Positions 37,745-47,495 of a stretch of 64,000 bases of DNA are shown piece by piece. The translations under genes and the position numbers were made by a program. Below the pieces are notes generated by a model that saw nothing but the letters and a program-made list of their open reading frames with translations, did not search any database and had not been told where the DNA came from. This DNA comes from Crocinitomix sp044361315 (GTDB lineage: Bacteria; Bacteroidota; Bacteroidia; Flavobacteriales_D; Crocinitomicaceae), in assembly GCA_044361315.1 (NCBI GenBank), contig JBIKJA010000007.1, forward strand, positions 144,608-208,607. The letters are read 5' to 3'. How positions within the stretch are numbered: the stretch's first letter is position 1; every line of letters begins with the position of its first letter.

Positions 37745-38408
37745 ATTCTTTTTTTAAGAGCAATCTAATATCTTGTTCAAGTTTGTCGACTTGTTCATTT
37801 TGAGTACCATCGTATAAACCTCTTACGTGTCCTTCCCGATCTACAAGTACAAAATGTTCAGAGTGTAAAAAACCGCCATCTGCCTTTTCATCTTCCATGG
37901 CGTTTACTAAATAACCATTACTCCCTAATTCATACACTTCTTCTTTTTCACCATATAAAAAGAACCAATTATGGGTATCTAATGATCTTTCTTTAATATA
38001 AGTATTCAATTTTGGAATCGAATCGCGTTTAGGATCAACCGTATGCGACAAAAAGATAAGTTCTTTAATGTCTTTTGTATTCTCCTGTAAACGTTTCATT
38101 TGACCAATCATCGCAGGACAAATGGCCGGGCAACTGGTAAAAAAGAAGTTAACAACATGAATTTTTCCAACAACATCCGCATTTGTGAACGCGGCGCTAT
38201 CTTGCGCCAATAAATAAAACTCGGGCACGGTATGGTAAATGGTATCCATCACTTCCTTACCATCTTTAATGGTAGGACCAAAATCATGAAAACCCAAGAA
38301 AGGTAAACCAGATCCTTTTACTTCTTCTTCGATCTCAGTTGGTTTTTCAGCACTTCCACAGGCAAAGACAAAACAAGCCAGACCGATTAACACCAAATTT
38401 AATTTCAT
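37734..38408 (-). CDS. SCO1/SenC family copper chaperone, lipoprotein
   Basis: A lipobox (FVFAC) follows a short signal peptide, so it is anchored as a lipoprotein. The copper motif CPAICP (CxxxC) lies in VNFFFTSCPAICPAMIG, and the distal histidine in GFLHSEHFVLVDREGHVRG. It thus has the complete set of copper ligands that the paralogue at 11722 lacks. It should help assemble the CuA centre of the cytochrome oxidase. I chose the ATG at 38408; the frame starts at 38432. Confidence 0.9.
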   Translation of the reverse strand: MKLNLVLIGLACFVFACGSAEKPTEIEEEVKGSGLPFLGFHDFGPTIKDGKEVMDTIYHTVPEFYLLAQDSAAFTNADVVGKIHVVNFFFTSCPAICPAMIGQMKRLQENTKDIKELIFLSHTVDPKRDSIPKLNTYIKERSLDTHNWFFLYGEKEEVYELGSNGYLVNAMEDEKADGGFLHSEHFVLVDREGHVRGLYDGTQNEQVDKLEQDIRLLLKKEYGQ

Positions 38409-38492
38409 ACAAACCGTATCAATTTTATGCAAAAATAAACATAATCCATCGGGTAAAGGTCAATTCGACAAGTCAATTTTAAAAATAAATAA

Positions 38493-38542
38493 ACAAAAAA
38501 AAGGTTGTTTTAATCATGGCGAACCAATCATAAAACAACCTT
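38493..38542 (-). terminator. Rho-independent terminator of the first glycine-rich gene
   Basis: 12-bp stem AAGGTTGTTTTA (38501-38512) with TAAAACAACCTT (38531-38542), 18-nt loop; on the minus strand the T tract follows (plus-strand A-run 38494-38502). Confidence 0.82.
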
Positions 38543-38565
38543 ACAATAAGATTAAGGGGTAAGTA

Positions 38566-40314
38566 TTATTTCTTAACCACTTTTATTTCACTTTGTGCAC
38601 TTGCGTTTTTAACTTTAACAAAGTAAACACCTGTTGCTAAATTCACAAGTGAAACATTTGTTTTGTCAACTGCAGAACCGACCAATAAAACATCACCGTT
38701 AACAGCAACAACCTCGTAAGAAAATTGTCCAGCAAGTTCCAATACAATATCAGTTGAAGTTGGATTTGGATAAAGTTTAACACCAGTTGCGTTGTTTTCA
38801 GAAATACCCACTTGGCTACCCACAACAATCGCATCTTCCGCAGTACAACCTGCGGCATCTTCTACAATAATTACATAAGTACCAGCGACTAGGCCTGTTA
38901 AATCTTGGGCGTCGTCAAAATCACCAGTTCCATCATTATCCCAATCAATTGCATAAGGTGGGTTTCCACCGGTAATCGTTGCATCAATTTCACCATCGCT
39001 ACCAGCTGTTTCATCAGTAGTAGTAGTTGAAATTACTAGAGCCGGATAAACTGTAAATTCAACAGAAGCTGTATTTACACAACCATTAACATCAGTACCA
39101 GTTACCGTTGCTGCAAAAGTACCTGCAGTTTCAAAAATTAAACCTGAACCATCAATAATATCGGCAGGATCCCAAACATAAGTTTCAGCTCCACCACCAT
39201 TGAAAGTAATTTCATCACCTTCACAAACTTCGTTGTCAGATAATGTTGCAGTGACATTAGGTATTTCGTTCACGATAATTTCTAAAGTTTGAGAAGTAAT
39301 GCACTCATCAATCCCTGCAACGGCAGAAACTGTAAATAAATTTACACCAGCAGTTGCAGGGATAAATTCAACACCATCAGTTAAACCGCCATCCCAAGTT
39401 AAAACACCAGTTCCACTTGCAAGTGCAGTAAAACCTTCACCAAGACAAAGTTCATAATCAGTTGAAGTTACCACTAACGGCTCACAAACAATTGAAATAA
39501 TAGCTTGTCCTTGACCAATTCTAACGTTATTTGTCATTACAGGCTCTAAAAGTGTACCAGTTGAAGAAGAACCACCGGCACCGCCACCGCCTCCACCTTT
39601 GTCATTTCCTGAACAGCCAACAGTTCCTGCAGAACCACCGCCGCCACCGCCGCCGTTGACGAATCCTCCGCCACCGCCGCCTCCACCAGGAGTGGTTGCA
39701 CAACAGCATCCTTGACCATTTCCACCGTTACCAGTGCCTAAACCTGGAGATCCTAAAAAGCCACCACATCCGATACCTGCAGCACCACCAGCACCAAGTG
39801 TACCACCGAAACCACCACCACCATTCGGGCTGTCTACACCCTTAGTACCGGCAAGACCACCTCCTCCACCACCATTTCCACCAGCGTGAGAAAGTACACA
39901 TCCAGTGCTTCCTCCACCGCCGCCGCCGCCAGCAACAATCACTCGGTCAGCCAAAGCCAAACCACCAACTCTTACGTCAGTAGCTCCACCGCCATTTCCA
40001 GCACCGATGTTACCACCAGTACCACCACCATTAAATCCAGTTGAACCACCAACGAGTATGTTCAATACTTGTCCTGGAGTAACATTTAAGATCCCTTTTG
40101 AATAACCTCCAAGGCCACCAAGGCCAGCAGCAACACCACCACCGATCGATCCTTGAGCTCCAAAACATTCAATCTGAACTTTTGTAACACCTGCAGGCAC
40201 CGTATAGGTCTGCAAAGCCCCTGTAAAATTGTAAGTTTCTTGTGCATTAGCAGTTGAAATTCCAAAGCCAACCACTAAAAGAACAAACAATTTAAAAATG
40301 TAATTTTTCTTCAT
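38566..40314 (-). CDS. Glycine-rich secreted protein with T9SS type A sorting domain (paralogue 1)
   Basis: 582 residues. Signal peptide, then a beta-start (YNFTGALQTYTVPAGVTKVQIE) leading into a glycine-rich domain at about residues 45-270 with long GGGGGG runs, like the glycine-rich domain of ALK/LTK-type proteins. Then two PKD-like units (EICLGE-type start, WDGG), a SprB-like repeat (GGNPPYAIDWDNDGTGDFDD) and a C-terminal sorting domain (LYPNPTSTDIVLELAG). Likely exported by T9SS and exposed at the surface. It has two close paralogues directly upstream on the same strand. Confidence 0.87.
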   Translation of the reverse strand: MKKNYIFKLFVLLVVGFGISTANAQETYNFTGALQTYTVPAGVTKVQIECFGAQGSIGGGVAAGLGGLGGYSKGILNVTPGQVLNILVGGSTGFNGGGTGGNIGAGNGGGATDVRVGGLALADRVIVAGGGGGGGSTGCVLSHAGGNGGGGGGLAGTKGVDSPNGGGGFGGTLGAGGAAGIGCGGFLGSPGLGTGNGGNGQGCCCATTPGGGGGGGGFVNGGGGGGGSAGTVGCSGNDKGGGGGGAGGSSSTGTLLEPVMTNNVRIGQGQAIISIVCEPLVVTSTDYELCLGEGFTALASGTGVLTWDGGLTDGVEFIPATAGVNLFTVSAVAGIDECITSQTLEIIVNEIPNVTATLSDNEVCEGDEITFNGGGAETYVWDPADIIDGSGLIFETAGTFAATVTGTDVNGCVNTASVEFTVYPALVISTTTTDETAGSDGEIDATITGGNPPYAIDWDNDGTGDFDDAQDLTGLVAGTYVIIVEDAAGCTAEDAIVVGSQVGISENNATGVKLYPNPTSTDIVLELAGQFSYEVVAVNGDVLLVGSAVDKTNVSLVNLATGVYFVKVKNASAQSEIKVVKK

Positions 40315-40336
40315 AACTTATTATTATTTATTTCGA

Positions 40337-40344
40337 CAAAGGTA
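40337..40344 (-). promoter_or_regulatory. Candidate -7 element, glycine-rich gene 1
   Basis: TACCTTTG on the minus strand matches TAnnTTTG, 22 bases upstream of the start. Together with the upstream terminator it suggests that the gene is transcribed on its own. Confidence 0.5.
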
Positions 40345-40437
40345 GGAAATTAAAGGATTGTTTTATGAAATCTATCTACAATTAATGTTAAAGTAACTCA
40401 AGCAACAACATAACCATCAGAGCTATAGAGTCATATC

Positions 40438-40474
40438 AAAAAAAATCCCTATCAAAATAAATTGATAGGGATTT
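40438..40474 (-). terminator. Rho-independent terminator of glycine-rich gene 2
   Basis: 13-bp perfect stem (40443-40455 with 40462-40474), loop of 6 nt, and a T tract on the minus strand. Confidence 0.88.
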
Positions 40475-40493
40475 AAAATTATTCTTTAACTGT

Positions 40494-42452
40494 TTATTGT
40501 TTAATCACTTTTACGGTATGTGATTTAGAATCAGTTGTGATTTTTACGAAATACACACCTGCTGCTAATGATTTTAAATCAAGTTGTTTTTGATCAACAG
40601 CTGATCCTGTGATAACCACATCCCCATTAACTGTCAACAAGGAGTAATTAAACGATCCATTTAACTGAATCATAACAAAGGAAGATGCAGGATTCGGATA
40701 AATCAAGATTTCCTCCGATGTCAACTCTTCAACTCCAAGTTGACTTGCAACTTCAACGTTTTGAGAAATTTCACAACCTGCTTCATCTTTTACGACCACA
40801 ATATAAATTCCTCCAGACAAACCTGATAAATCTTCTGTGTCATCAAAATCACCGGTTCCGTCGTTATCCCAATCAAAGGAATAAGGGGGATTTCCTCCCG
40901 TAACCGTGATGTCAATTTCTCCATCTGATCCAGCCAATTCCTCGACTGTTGTAAAAGTTAACACCAATACTTCGTACACATTAACTGTAATGGTAGCTGT
41001 ATTATTACATCCATTTATGTCAGTGCCTGACACTTCGTAGGTTGTCGAACCAACTTCAATAGGCGTAAAAGCTTCACCATCGATTACACTTGCAGGATCC
41101 CATTCGTACACCAAAGCCCCTGAACCAAACAAGGTAACAGATTCACCAAGACAAATTTCATCGTCATCCGCATTCGCATTTACCGCTGGTAAATCATTCA
41201 CCAAAACATCAATGGATGCTGTGTTTTCACAACCAGTTGCAGCTAAAGTACCTGTAACCGTATAGGTAGTTGTACCAATTGCAGCAGGTGTAAAGGCTAC
41301 GCCGTTTGTAACACCTAAATCCCAAGTATAAGTGGTTGCACCAGACCCAGTAAAAGTCACAGCCTCACCTAAACAAATTTCAGTTTCAGTAACATTAGCA
41401 ATAACGGCAGGTAAAGGTTTTACTTCAATTTCCACCGAATAGCCACAATCATCAGAATCAGAACTTGTAGAGGTAAACGTAAAAGTTCCTGCTGCAGCAG
41501 GCGTGTATGCCACACCGTTTATAACACCACCATCCCATGAAATTGTACCTTCTCCTTCACCAGTAATTGTAAGCGATTCACCTAAACAAATTTCAGTTGC
41601 AGTAACCGAGACATCTATTTCTGAACAAAGCACCGTTATAATTACTTGGCCATTTCCTACTCTTACGCCAGCAGCATTTACTTGGTTGATTCCATCGTTA
41701 AAAGAACCTCCGCCACCTCCACCAGCACGGCAAGATGAACCGTTACCACCACCACCACCAGAGTAGCCGCCGCCTCCGCCGCATCCACACACAGCACCAC
41801 CGCCACCACCAAATCCACCTTCACCACCAGGACCAAAACCAGATGCACCTAAACCACCTAAAAAAGTTGGTACAGTTGTACCCCCAGTGCATCCACCACC
41901 CCAAGTCGAATTTTGACCTGGGGTAAGCCATCCGCCTCCACCAGAACCAGTTCCAGAAGGAGCGTCACCTCTTCCACCATTTCCACCAACTCCTCCAAGT
42001 GCGGCTCCACCATCACCAGGTCCTCCATTTTCGCCAGCTAGGCCAGGTCCACCAATCACACAAACACCAGCCCAATTGGTATTACCACCGCCACCACCGC
42101 CAGCAGCGATCAATGGGGTTGTAGCCATAGCAGGATCCCAAACAAATGAGCCACCGCCTCCACCGCCGGAAGCTCCTGGGCCACCGCAATTATTGACGAT
42201 TCCTTGTTGGCCAACAACTACGTTTAGCAGAGTTCCAGGAACTACCGTAAATTCACCATAAATTCCAGCACCAAGGCCTCCATTGGTATTTCCACCTTTA
42301 GCTCCATATGCTTGGATCGAAATGCTTGTCACCCCAGCAGGCACAATATATGTCGCAATTGCTCCAGTGTAATTAAAAGTTGTCACTTGAGCCCACGAAC
42401 CAAAAATTCCCAGAATAAGGAGTAAACTTAATTTTATCTTGATGTTTTTCAT
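40494..42452 (-). CDS. Glycine-rich secreted protein with T9SS type A sorting domain (paralogue 2)
   Basis: 652 residues, same domain order as its neighbours: signal peptide, FNYTGAIATYIVPAGVTSIS start, a glycine-rich domain (about 50-275) that also carries several cysteines (CGCGGGGGYSGG), then three Ig/PKD-like units that begin with ATEICLGE or TETEICLGE type segments, a SprB-like repeat (GGNPPYSFDWDNDGTGDFDD) and the sorting domain (IYPNPASSFVMIQLNG). One more Ig-like unit than paralogue 1. Long proline-rich frames on the opposite strand are only shadows of the glycine codons. Confidence 0.87.
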   Translation of the reverse strand: MKNIKIKLSLLLILGIFGSWAQVTTFNYTGAIATYIVPAGVTSISIQAYGAKGGNTNGGLGAGIYGEFTVVPGTLLNVVVGQQGIVNNCGGPGASGGGGGGSFVWDPAMATTPLIAAGGGGGGNTNWAGVCVIGGPGLAGENGGPGDGGAALGGVGGNGGRGDAPSGTGSGGGGWLTPGQNSTWGGGCTGGTTVPTFLGGLGASGFGPGGEGGFGGGGGAVCGCGGGGGYSGGGGGNGSSCRAGGGGGGSFNDGINQVNAAGVRVGNGQVIITVLCSEIDVSVTATEICLGESLTITGEGEGTISWDGGVINGVAYTPAAAGTFTFTSTSSDSDDCGYSVEIEVKPLPAVIANVTETEICLGEAVTFTGSGATTYTWDLGVTNGVAFTPAAIGTTTYTVTGTLAATGCENTASIDVLVNDLPAVNANADDDEICLGESVTLFGSGALVYEWDPASVIDGEAFTPIEVGSTTYEVSGTDINGCNNTATITVNVYEVLVLTFTTVEELAGSDGEIDITVTGGNPPYSFDWDNDGTGDFDDTEDLSGLSGGIYIVVVKDEAGCEISQNVEVASQLGVEELTSEEILIYPNPASSFVMIQLNGSFNYSLLTVNGDVVITGSAVDQKQLDLKSLAAGVYFVKITTDSKSHTVKVIKQ

Positions 42453-42471
42453 CTAATTGAAATTATTTAAA

Positions 42472-42479
42472 CAAAAGTA
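42472..42479 (-). promoter_or_regulatory. Candidate -7 element, glycine-rich gene 2
   Basis: TACTTTTG on the minus strand matches TAnnTTTG, 19 bases before the start codon. Confidence 0.45.
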
Positions 42480-42531
42480 ATGAATAGTTTCCCTATTCAT
42501 AATCGAGCGACCATCCAAACATAAATGTTTA

Positions 42532-44424
42532 CTATTTTTTAACAACCTTAATAGTATTTGTACGATTCGCTGAGAGAACCTTTACAAAATACACCCCATC
42601 TGCTAAATCACTCATTGAGAGTTGAGTCTGATTAGTTGCACTACCTTTTAAGATAATAGCTCCAGTCAAAGAAATTAATTCGTAATCAAAAGCTCCCGCT
42701 AATTGAACCGTGATATTATTTGATGTTGGATTTGGAAATACTTGAATTGACGAACCATTGTTTTCGTTTAAACCAGCAAGTGCACCTAATACAATTTCCT
42801 CTTCTCCAAAACATCCAATATCATCTTTAACCACAATTGTATATGTGCCACCAATTAAACCCGTTAGGTCTTCTGTGTCATCAAAATCACCAGTACCATC
42901 ATTATCCCAATCGTAAATGTATGGAGGCACACCACCTGTAACAGTAATATCAATTTCACCATCACTTCCAGCATCTTCGATAACCGTTGTGTAAGTAATC
43001 TCGATAGGCGCTGAAATGGTAATATCAATACTATCCGTACCAGTACAAGTAGAGAAAGAAGAAGTTCCAGTGACAGTGTAGGTAACTATTCCCGAAACAT
43101 CAGGCGTAAACTCAACGTTGTTAGTAACGCCCATATCCCAAACATAAGTAGTACCACCAGTACCATAAAGTGTAAGTGGTTCTCCAAAACAAATTTCAGT
43201 TTCTGATCCGTTTGCAACGATTGTTGGGGTAAATAGAGCTGTTACATCCACGGTCGCAGTATTAGAACAGCCACTACCATTTGTTCCGGTTACGGTGTAT
43301 GTATCGGTTCCCATTGTCAGCGGTTCGAATGGAACACCATTGACCACACCCATATCCCAAGTATATGAAGTTGCTCCACTACCTGTAAAGACGACAGTTT
43401 CTCCCAAACAAATTTCTGTGTCGGTAACGTTTGCTACAACAGTTGGAATTGCAAAAACACCTATTGTTACAGTAACGGAACAATCATCTGGATCGCTACT
43501 CGTAGCTGTGTAGTTGAAGATCCCTGTTGTTAATGGAGTAAAAGGAACCCCATTAACAACTCCCCCTGACCAAGTTACGACACCATCACCGTCAGCATTA
43601 AGTGTAAAAGACTCCCCTAAACAGATTGTTGCATCTGACACTGCTAGTGTCATTGGAGCACATAATACCGTAATAATTACTTGACCATTCCCTTCGCGTA
43701 AACCTGGTGTTGTAACTCCAGAGGTAACTCCGCCAATATACGAAGATCCGCCACCAGCACCTGCTTGACCAGCACCTGAACCGCCACCGTACCAACCGCC
43801 GCCGCCGCCAGCATTGTGATAATCCCCTGGTCCGCCGCCAAATCCAAACGTACCGCCAGTGGCCATCCCATAACAACATCCAGCTGCACCACCCGCTACT
43901 TGAGTACCCCCACCTCCACCAATAAATTCATCGCCGTTTGAACCAGCAAGACCAATTAATCCTCCGCCATTACCACCATTACTAGGTGTAGAACCAAAAG
44001 CAGCGCCTCCGCCTCCTCCACCAACGATTACACGATCATTTAACCCATAAGGCGACACACGAACATCAGAAGCCCCTCCGCCTTCTGCACCATAATTCGT
44101 GGCGGCCATTCCACCACCGTTATATCCACCTGGACCAGTAGAATTTCCTTGACCACCAACAAAAATATTTAATATTTGACCCGGTGTAACGGTTAAATTT
44201 CCAACACTATAACCTCCCAGTCCGCCGCTTGGCGTAACTCCAGCATAAGTGCCTGTGCCACCTTCGGCTCCCCAAGTCTCAATTTGAATGCTCCCAACAC
44301 CTGGAGGAACAGTGTATGTCTGCATCCCGCCTGTAAAATTAAATGTAGTTTGAGCCCAGTTAACTCCAAGAAAACTTACAAATACAAAGAAAAAAGTGTA
44401 TTTCAAAAGGTAATTTTGTTTCAT
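42532..44424 (-). CDS. Glycine-rich secreted protein with T9SS type A sorting domain (paralogue 3)
   Basis: 630 residues. Signal peptide, FNFTGGMQTYTVPPGVGSIQ start, glycine-rich domain (about 50-255), Ig/PKD-like units with DATICLGE, DTEICLGE and ETEICFGE starts, a SprB-like repeat (GGVPPYIYDWDNDGTGDFDD) and sorting domain (VFPNPTSNNITVQLAG). A weak hairpin (42480-42487 with 42493-42500) lies downstream and may act as a terminator. The -7 element (minus strand TACATTTA, 44444-44451) matches 7 of 8 positions. Confidence 0.86.
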   Translation of the reverse strand: MKQNYLLKYTFFFVFVSFLGVNWAQTTFNFTGGMQTYTVPPGVGSIQIETWGAEGGTGTYAGVTPSGGLGGYSVGNLTVTPGQILNIFVGGQGNSTGPGGYNGGGMAATNYGAEGGGASDVRVSPYGLNDRVIVGGGGGGAAFGSTPSNGGNGGGLIGLAGSNGDEFIGGGGGTQVAGGAAGCCYGMATGGTFGFGGGPGDYHNAGGGGGWYGGGSGAGQAGAGGGSSYIGGVTSGVTTPGLREGNGQVIITVLCAPMTLAVSDATICLGESFTLNADGDGVVTWSGGVVNGVPFTPLTTGIFNYTATSSDPDDCSVTVTIGVFAIPTVVANVTDTEICLGETVVFTGSGATSYTWDMGVVNGVPFEPLTMGTDTYTVTGTNGSGCSNTATVDVTALFTPTIVANGSETEICFGEPLTLYGTGGTTYVWDMGVTNNVEFTPDVSGIVTYTVTGTSSFSTCTGTDSIDITISAPIEITYTTVIEDAGSDGEIDITVTGGVPPYIYDWDNDGTGDFDDTEDLTGLIGGTYTIVVKDDIGCFGEEEIVLGALAGLNENNGSSIQVFPNPTSNNITVQLAGAFDYELISLTGAIILKGSATNQTQLSMSDLADGVYFVKVLSANRTNTIKVVKK

Positions 44425-44571
44425 ATTTAGCGTATTAATTGTTTAAATGTAAAGAAATTAATTTAAATGTCTATTGTCTAAATAGATTTAATTCGAGCTT
44501 CAATATTTGAATCCATGTGAATGGATAGAAAGTAATTTGGTTTAGCTTTATCAATTACAAAAAAGTATTTT

Positions 44572-44608
44572 AAAAAAAAGGGCTGTATCAATCAATACAG
44601 CCCTTTTT
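44572..44608 (-). terminator. Rho-independent terminator
   Basis: 14-bp perfect stem (44575-44588 with 44595-44608), 6-nt loop, T-run on the minus strand. It ends the gene at 44627-46459. Confidence 0.9.
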
Positions 44609-44626
44609 GAAAAAAATGAGATTTAT

Positions 44627-46459
44627 TTATTGTTTCACAATTTTAACAGTGTTCACTTTTCCATCAACTTTTACATTAATGATATAAGCTCCAGCAGCTA
44701 AATCTTGTACAGAAACAATTTTTTTATCTACACCATTTCCGGTTGAGATAATGTCACCATTTAAAGCGGTTAATTCGTAAGCGAATGCACCTTTAAAAGA
44801 GATCGTAACTTCATTTGTCGCTGGAGTTGGATAAACTGTTAATTGAGAAAGAGTTAAATCTTCTACTCCAACAAAACTTGCGATTGTGTATGTTTCTTCA
44901 ATAGTTGGACATAAACCATTTTCAACACCACTATCATCAACTGTAACAGTATATGTACCAGCGGTCAAACCACTCACATCTTGAGTTGTTGGGCCGTGTG
45001 ACCAAGTATAACCAAACGGACCTGTTCCACCTGTTACGGTAATATCAATAGAAGCGCCATATAAAGCGAATTCGTCTTCGATAACAGCAGTCACTACAGC
45101 ATAAGGAATAGCAGTTACAACTATTTCATCTGTATCTTCGCATCCATTTGCGTCTGTACCAGTTACAGTGTAGGTTGTAGCACCATCTTCCACTACGAAA
45201 GGAACTCCATCTGTTACGGCAGGATCCCACTCATAAGTTTCAGCACCTGAACCAGATAAAGTTACTTCCATACCAGCACATTGCGCAATATCAAGACCAG
45301 CTTCAACAATTGGAGTTGGGTGAACAGTTACAGTAACAAAATCAGCGCCTCCACAACCAGCATCAGAAGTACCAGAAAGGATGTGTGTATAAACACCAGC
45401 AGCAGCTGGCGTTACAGGCTCACCATCAACAATTCCACCACCCCAATAAAAGTCAGCAGCACCAGAACCAGTTAAGGTATATGATTCACCTAAACAAATT
45501 TGATCAGCAGAAGAAGTTGCCACTAAATCTGGAGAAACTTCATCGATCACTGTTACAGTTGTTGATGTTATACATGGAGTTAGAACTACTAACGCGTCCA
45601 TATATTCAAATAAATTTGCACGCCAGTTAGATGCGTGAGGAGATGGAGAATGGTAGTTAACAGTTGTCATACCACCCATCATTACTTGACCTGCACCCCA
45701 CGGTTTCTCACACAAAATCACGTTACCACCATCATTCAAAACAGTTGTATATCCAGTTCCGGTTATACGAGCATGGCTATAACTAAAACCTGACATAAAT
45801 GATGAAGTAGGCATGTGTGGGCCTAAATACGCAGGATGTGTTAAGGCTGTAACCGTAACATTATTAGCATAATAAGAATACACTAAAGTAGTTCCACCAA
45901 ATCCAAGGTTAAAAGAACCACCTTCGTTTGGAGCAGAGTTAATAATTAAGGAACCACCTAAAGCAACCCAGGCCTCGATAGCAGGAAGGTTTGCAGTTAA
46001 GAAAGTGTTTAATTCCGTTGCATGATTGTCGCTTCCATCAAGAAATACGAAAGAAGTAGCAGGAGAAAAAACAGTTGCAACAGGAGCAGACTCGAACGAT
46101 TGCAACGTCCATCCACCAGGACCAAATGCTAAGTTCATAGCTGCATCATTAGATGTGTTTCCCCAAGGATTTCCAATGTTAGATTTAATATAGTACTTTG
46201 TGGCACCAGGGACATAAGAATAATTAATTGTGTGCGTTCCTACTCCAGCATCAACTGGATCAAAAATTCCCCCTGCGACACCAGGTCCAGAGAATACGCC
46301 TCCACCAGGAGTAGCGCCAAGAACAACTGGAACAGCATCAAGACAATAAACATCAGCTAGACCAGTAATTGCACATTGCGCAGTTGCTTGATTGCCATAA
46401 AACATGGTTAAACCAAAAGATAACGCTATCAGCAGTTTAGATTTGTAATTTTTTTTCAT
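44627..46459 (-). CDS. Secreted protein with GATase-like N-terminal region and T9SS type A sorting domain
   Basis: 610 residues. Signal peptide, then a region at about residues 85-290 (TSFVFLDGSDNHATELNTFL, AWVALGGSLIINSAP, GNVILCEKPWGAGQVMMGG) that resembles the class I amidotransferase-like Rossmann domains of the DUF4350/ThuA type seen in secreted proteins, with no clear catalytic triad. Ig/PKD-like units follow (ADQICLGE, VEAGLDIAQC), then a SprB-like repeat and the sorting domain (VYPTPATNEVTISFKG). Its C-terminal half is related to the three glycine-rich neighbours, so the cluster shares a backbone with varied N-terminal domains. Confidence 0.82.
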   Translation of the reverse strand: MKKNYKSKLLIALSFGLTMFYGNQATAQCAITGLADVYCLDAVPVVLGATPGGGVFSGPGVAGGIFDPVDAGVGTHTINYSYVPGATKYYIKSNIGNPWGNTSNDAAMNLAFGPGGWTLQSFESAPVATVFSPATSFVFLDGSDNHATELNTFLTANLPAIEAWVALGGSLIINSAPNEGGSFNLGFGGTTLVYSYYANNVTVTALTHPAYLGPHMPTSSFMSGFSYSHARITGTGYTTVLNDGGNVILCEKPWGAGQVMMGGMTTVNYHSPSPHASNWRANLFEYMDALVVLTPCITSTTVTVIDEVSPDLVATSSADQICLGESYTLTGSGAADFYWGGGIVDGEPVTPAAAGVYTHILSGTSDAGCGGADFVTVTVHPTPIVEAGLDIAQCAGMEVTLSGSGAETYEWDPAVTDGVPFVVEDGATTYTVTGTDANGCEDTDEIVVTAIPYAVVTAVIEDEFALYGASIDITVTGGTGPFGYTWSHGPTTQDVSGLTAGTYTVTVDDSGVENGLCPTIEETYTIASFVGVEDLTLSQLTVYPTPATNEVTISFKGAFAYELTALNGDIISTGNGVDKKIVSVQDLAAGAYIINVKVDGKVNTVKIVKQ

Positions 46460-46497
46460 TTAATTAAGTTGTTAGTTATCAACTCGCCAAATATAAA

Positions 46498-46529
46498 GAA
46501 AATAAATTGTTCAAACAATAAAAATTAAA
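46498..46529 (-). promoter_or_regulatory. Promoter of the 44627-46459 gene with a nearby palindrome
   Basis: On the minus strand TTG (46528-46526), 20-nt spacer, TATATTTG (46505-46498): an exact Bacteroidota-type promoter. The -33 region overlaps a perfect palindrome ATTGTT-CA-AACAAT (46516-46529), a possible operator. Confidence 0.6.
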
Positions 46530-46614
46530 AAAATCACCAAAAAAGTTAATAAAAAGTTATTTTATCAAAAAAATTGGGTTTGATTAGGGGTTATAATAAA
46601 TCAATATTCTGTTA

Positions 46615-47493
46615 TTAATTTCTGCGATCTAAGCCCCACATCATTTTATTTCTAATTGTATTTAAGAAATTTTGATTTTCAGTTTGAATTACATTAAGCA
46701 GAAAATTTGCTTTTTTAATCGTTAATTCAACTGCTGCATCGATGGTTACTGATCGCGAATCAAGCGAACACAAATATTCTTTTCCTCTTCCTTCAACTTT
46801 TAGTCGAATAGTACGATCATCTGGCACGACAACAGGGCGGACATTTAAATTATGTGGCGCAATGGGTGTTATCACATAATTTTTAGCGCCAGGCACAATA
46901 ATAGGCCCACCACAACTGAGTGAGTAGGCGGTTGAACCAGTTGGCGTAGCAACAATAAGCCCATCTGCCCAATAACTATTTAGATATAAATCATCAATGT
47001 AGGTATGAATCGTGATCATCGAGGAGGTGTCCTTTTTATGCACCGTTAACTCATTTAACGCAAAATTATCTTCACCAAATAATCCTTCATCCGTAACTAA
47101 GGTTAACATCGAACGATTTTGCAATCGATACTTACCATCTTTGATACAATTTAACACCTCAACAATATCTTCTTTATAGGTAGAGGCTAAAAACCCAAGG
47201 CGACCAGTGTTTACGCCCAAAATAGGGATTTCACTGTCTCTTAGGATATTAATTGTCTCCAAAAAAGTCCCATCACCCCCAATACAAATCAACACATCGA
47301 TATTGTCCTTAATATCTGCGTGTTTATTGAACAATAATTCAACTTCTGGAATTTCAATACGTGGAGCAAGAAAGGACCAAAAAGGCTGATATATGGAAAT
47401 CTTCCAATCAAAAGCTAGTAAGGTATCGAATAATTCTTGAATGTTGGGGATAAATGAATCGTCAAAGACTCGCCCGTAAACTCCTACTTTCAT
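46615..47493 (-). CDS. nadK: NAD kinase
   Basis: Phosphorylates NAD to NADP. The GGDGT motif lies in DVLICIGGDGTFLETI, followed by ILGVNTGRLGFLAS, the NELTVHKKDTSSM segment and DGLIVATPTGSTAYSLSCGGPI. 292 residues is typical. The gene ends 2 nt... upstream of it lies the CBS-domain gene, whose stop is 2 nt before this start, so they form one transcription unit. Confidence 0.96.
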   Translation of the reverse strand: MKVGVYGRVFDDSFIPNIQELFDTLLAFDWKISIYQPFWSFLAPRIEIPEVELLFNKHADIKDNIDVLICIGGDGTFLETINILRDSEIPILGVNTGRLGFLASTYKEDIVEVLNCIKDGKYRLQNRSMLTLVTDEGLFGEDNFALNELTVHKKDTSSMITIHTYIDDLYLNSYWADGLIVATPTGSTAYSLSCGGPIIVPGAKNYVITPIAPHNLNVRPVVVPDDRTIRLKVEGRGKEYLCSLDSRSVTIDAAVELTIKKANFLLNVIQTENQNFLNTIRNKMMWGLDRRN

Positions 47494-47495
47494 GA

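Noticed and set aside
41503..42261. Proline- and histidine-rich open frames on the plus strand opposite the glycine-rich genes
   Set aside because: They are the complement of GGN glycine codons in real minus-strand genes and have no start signals of their own.
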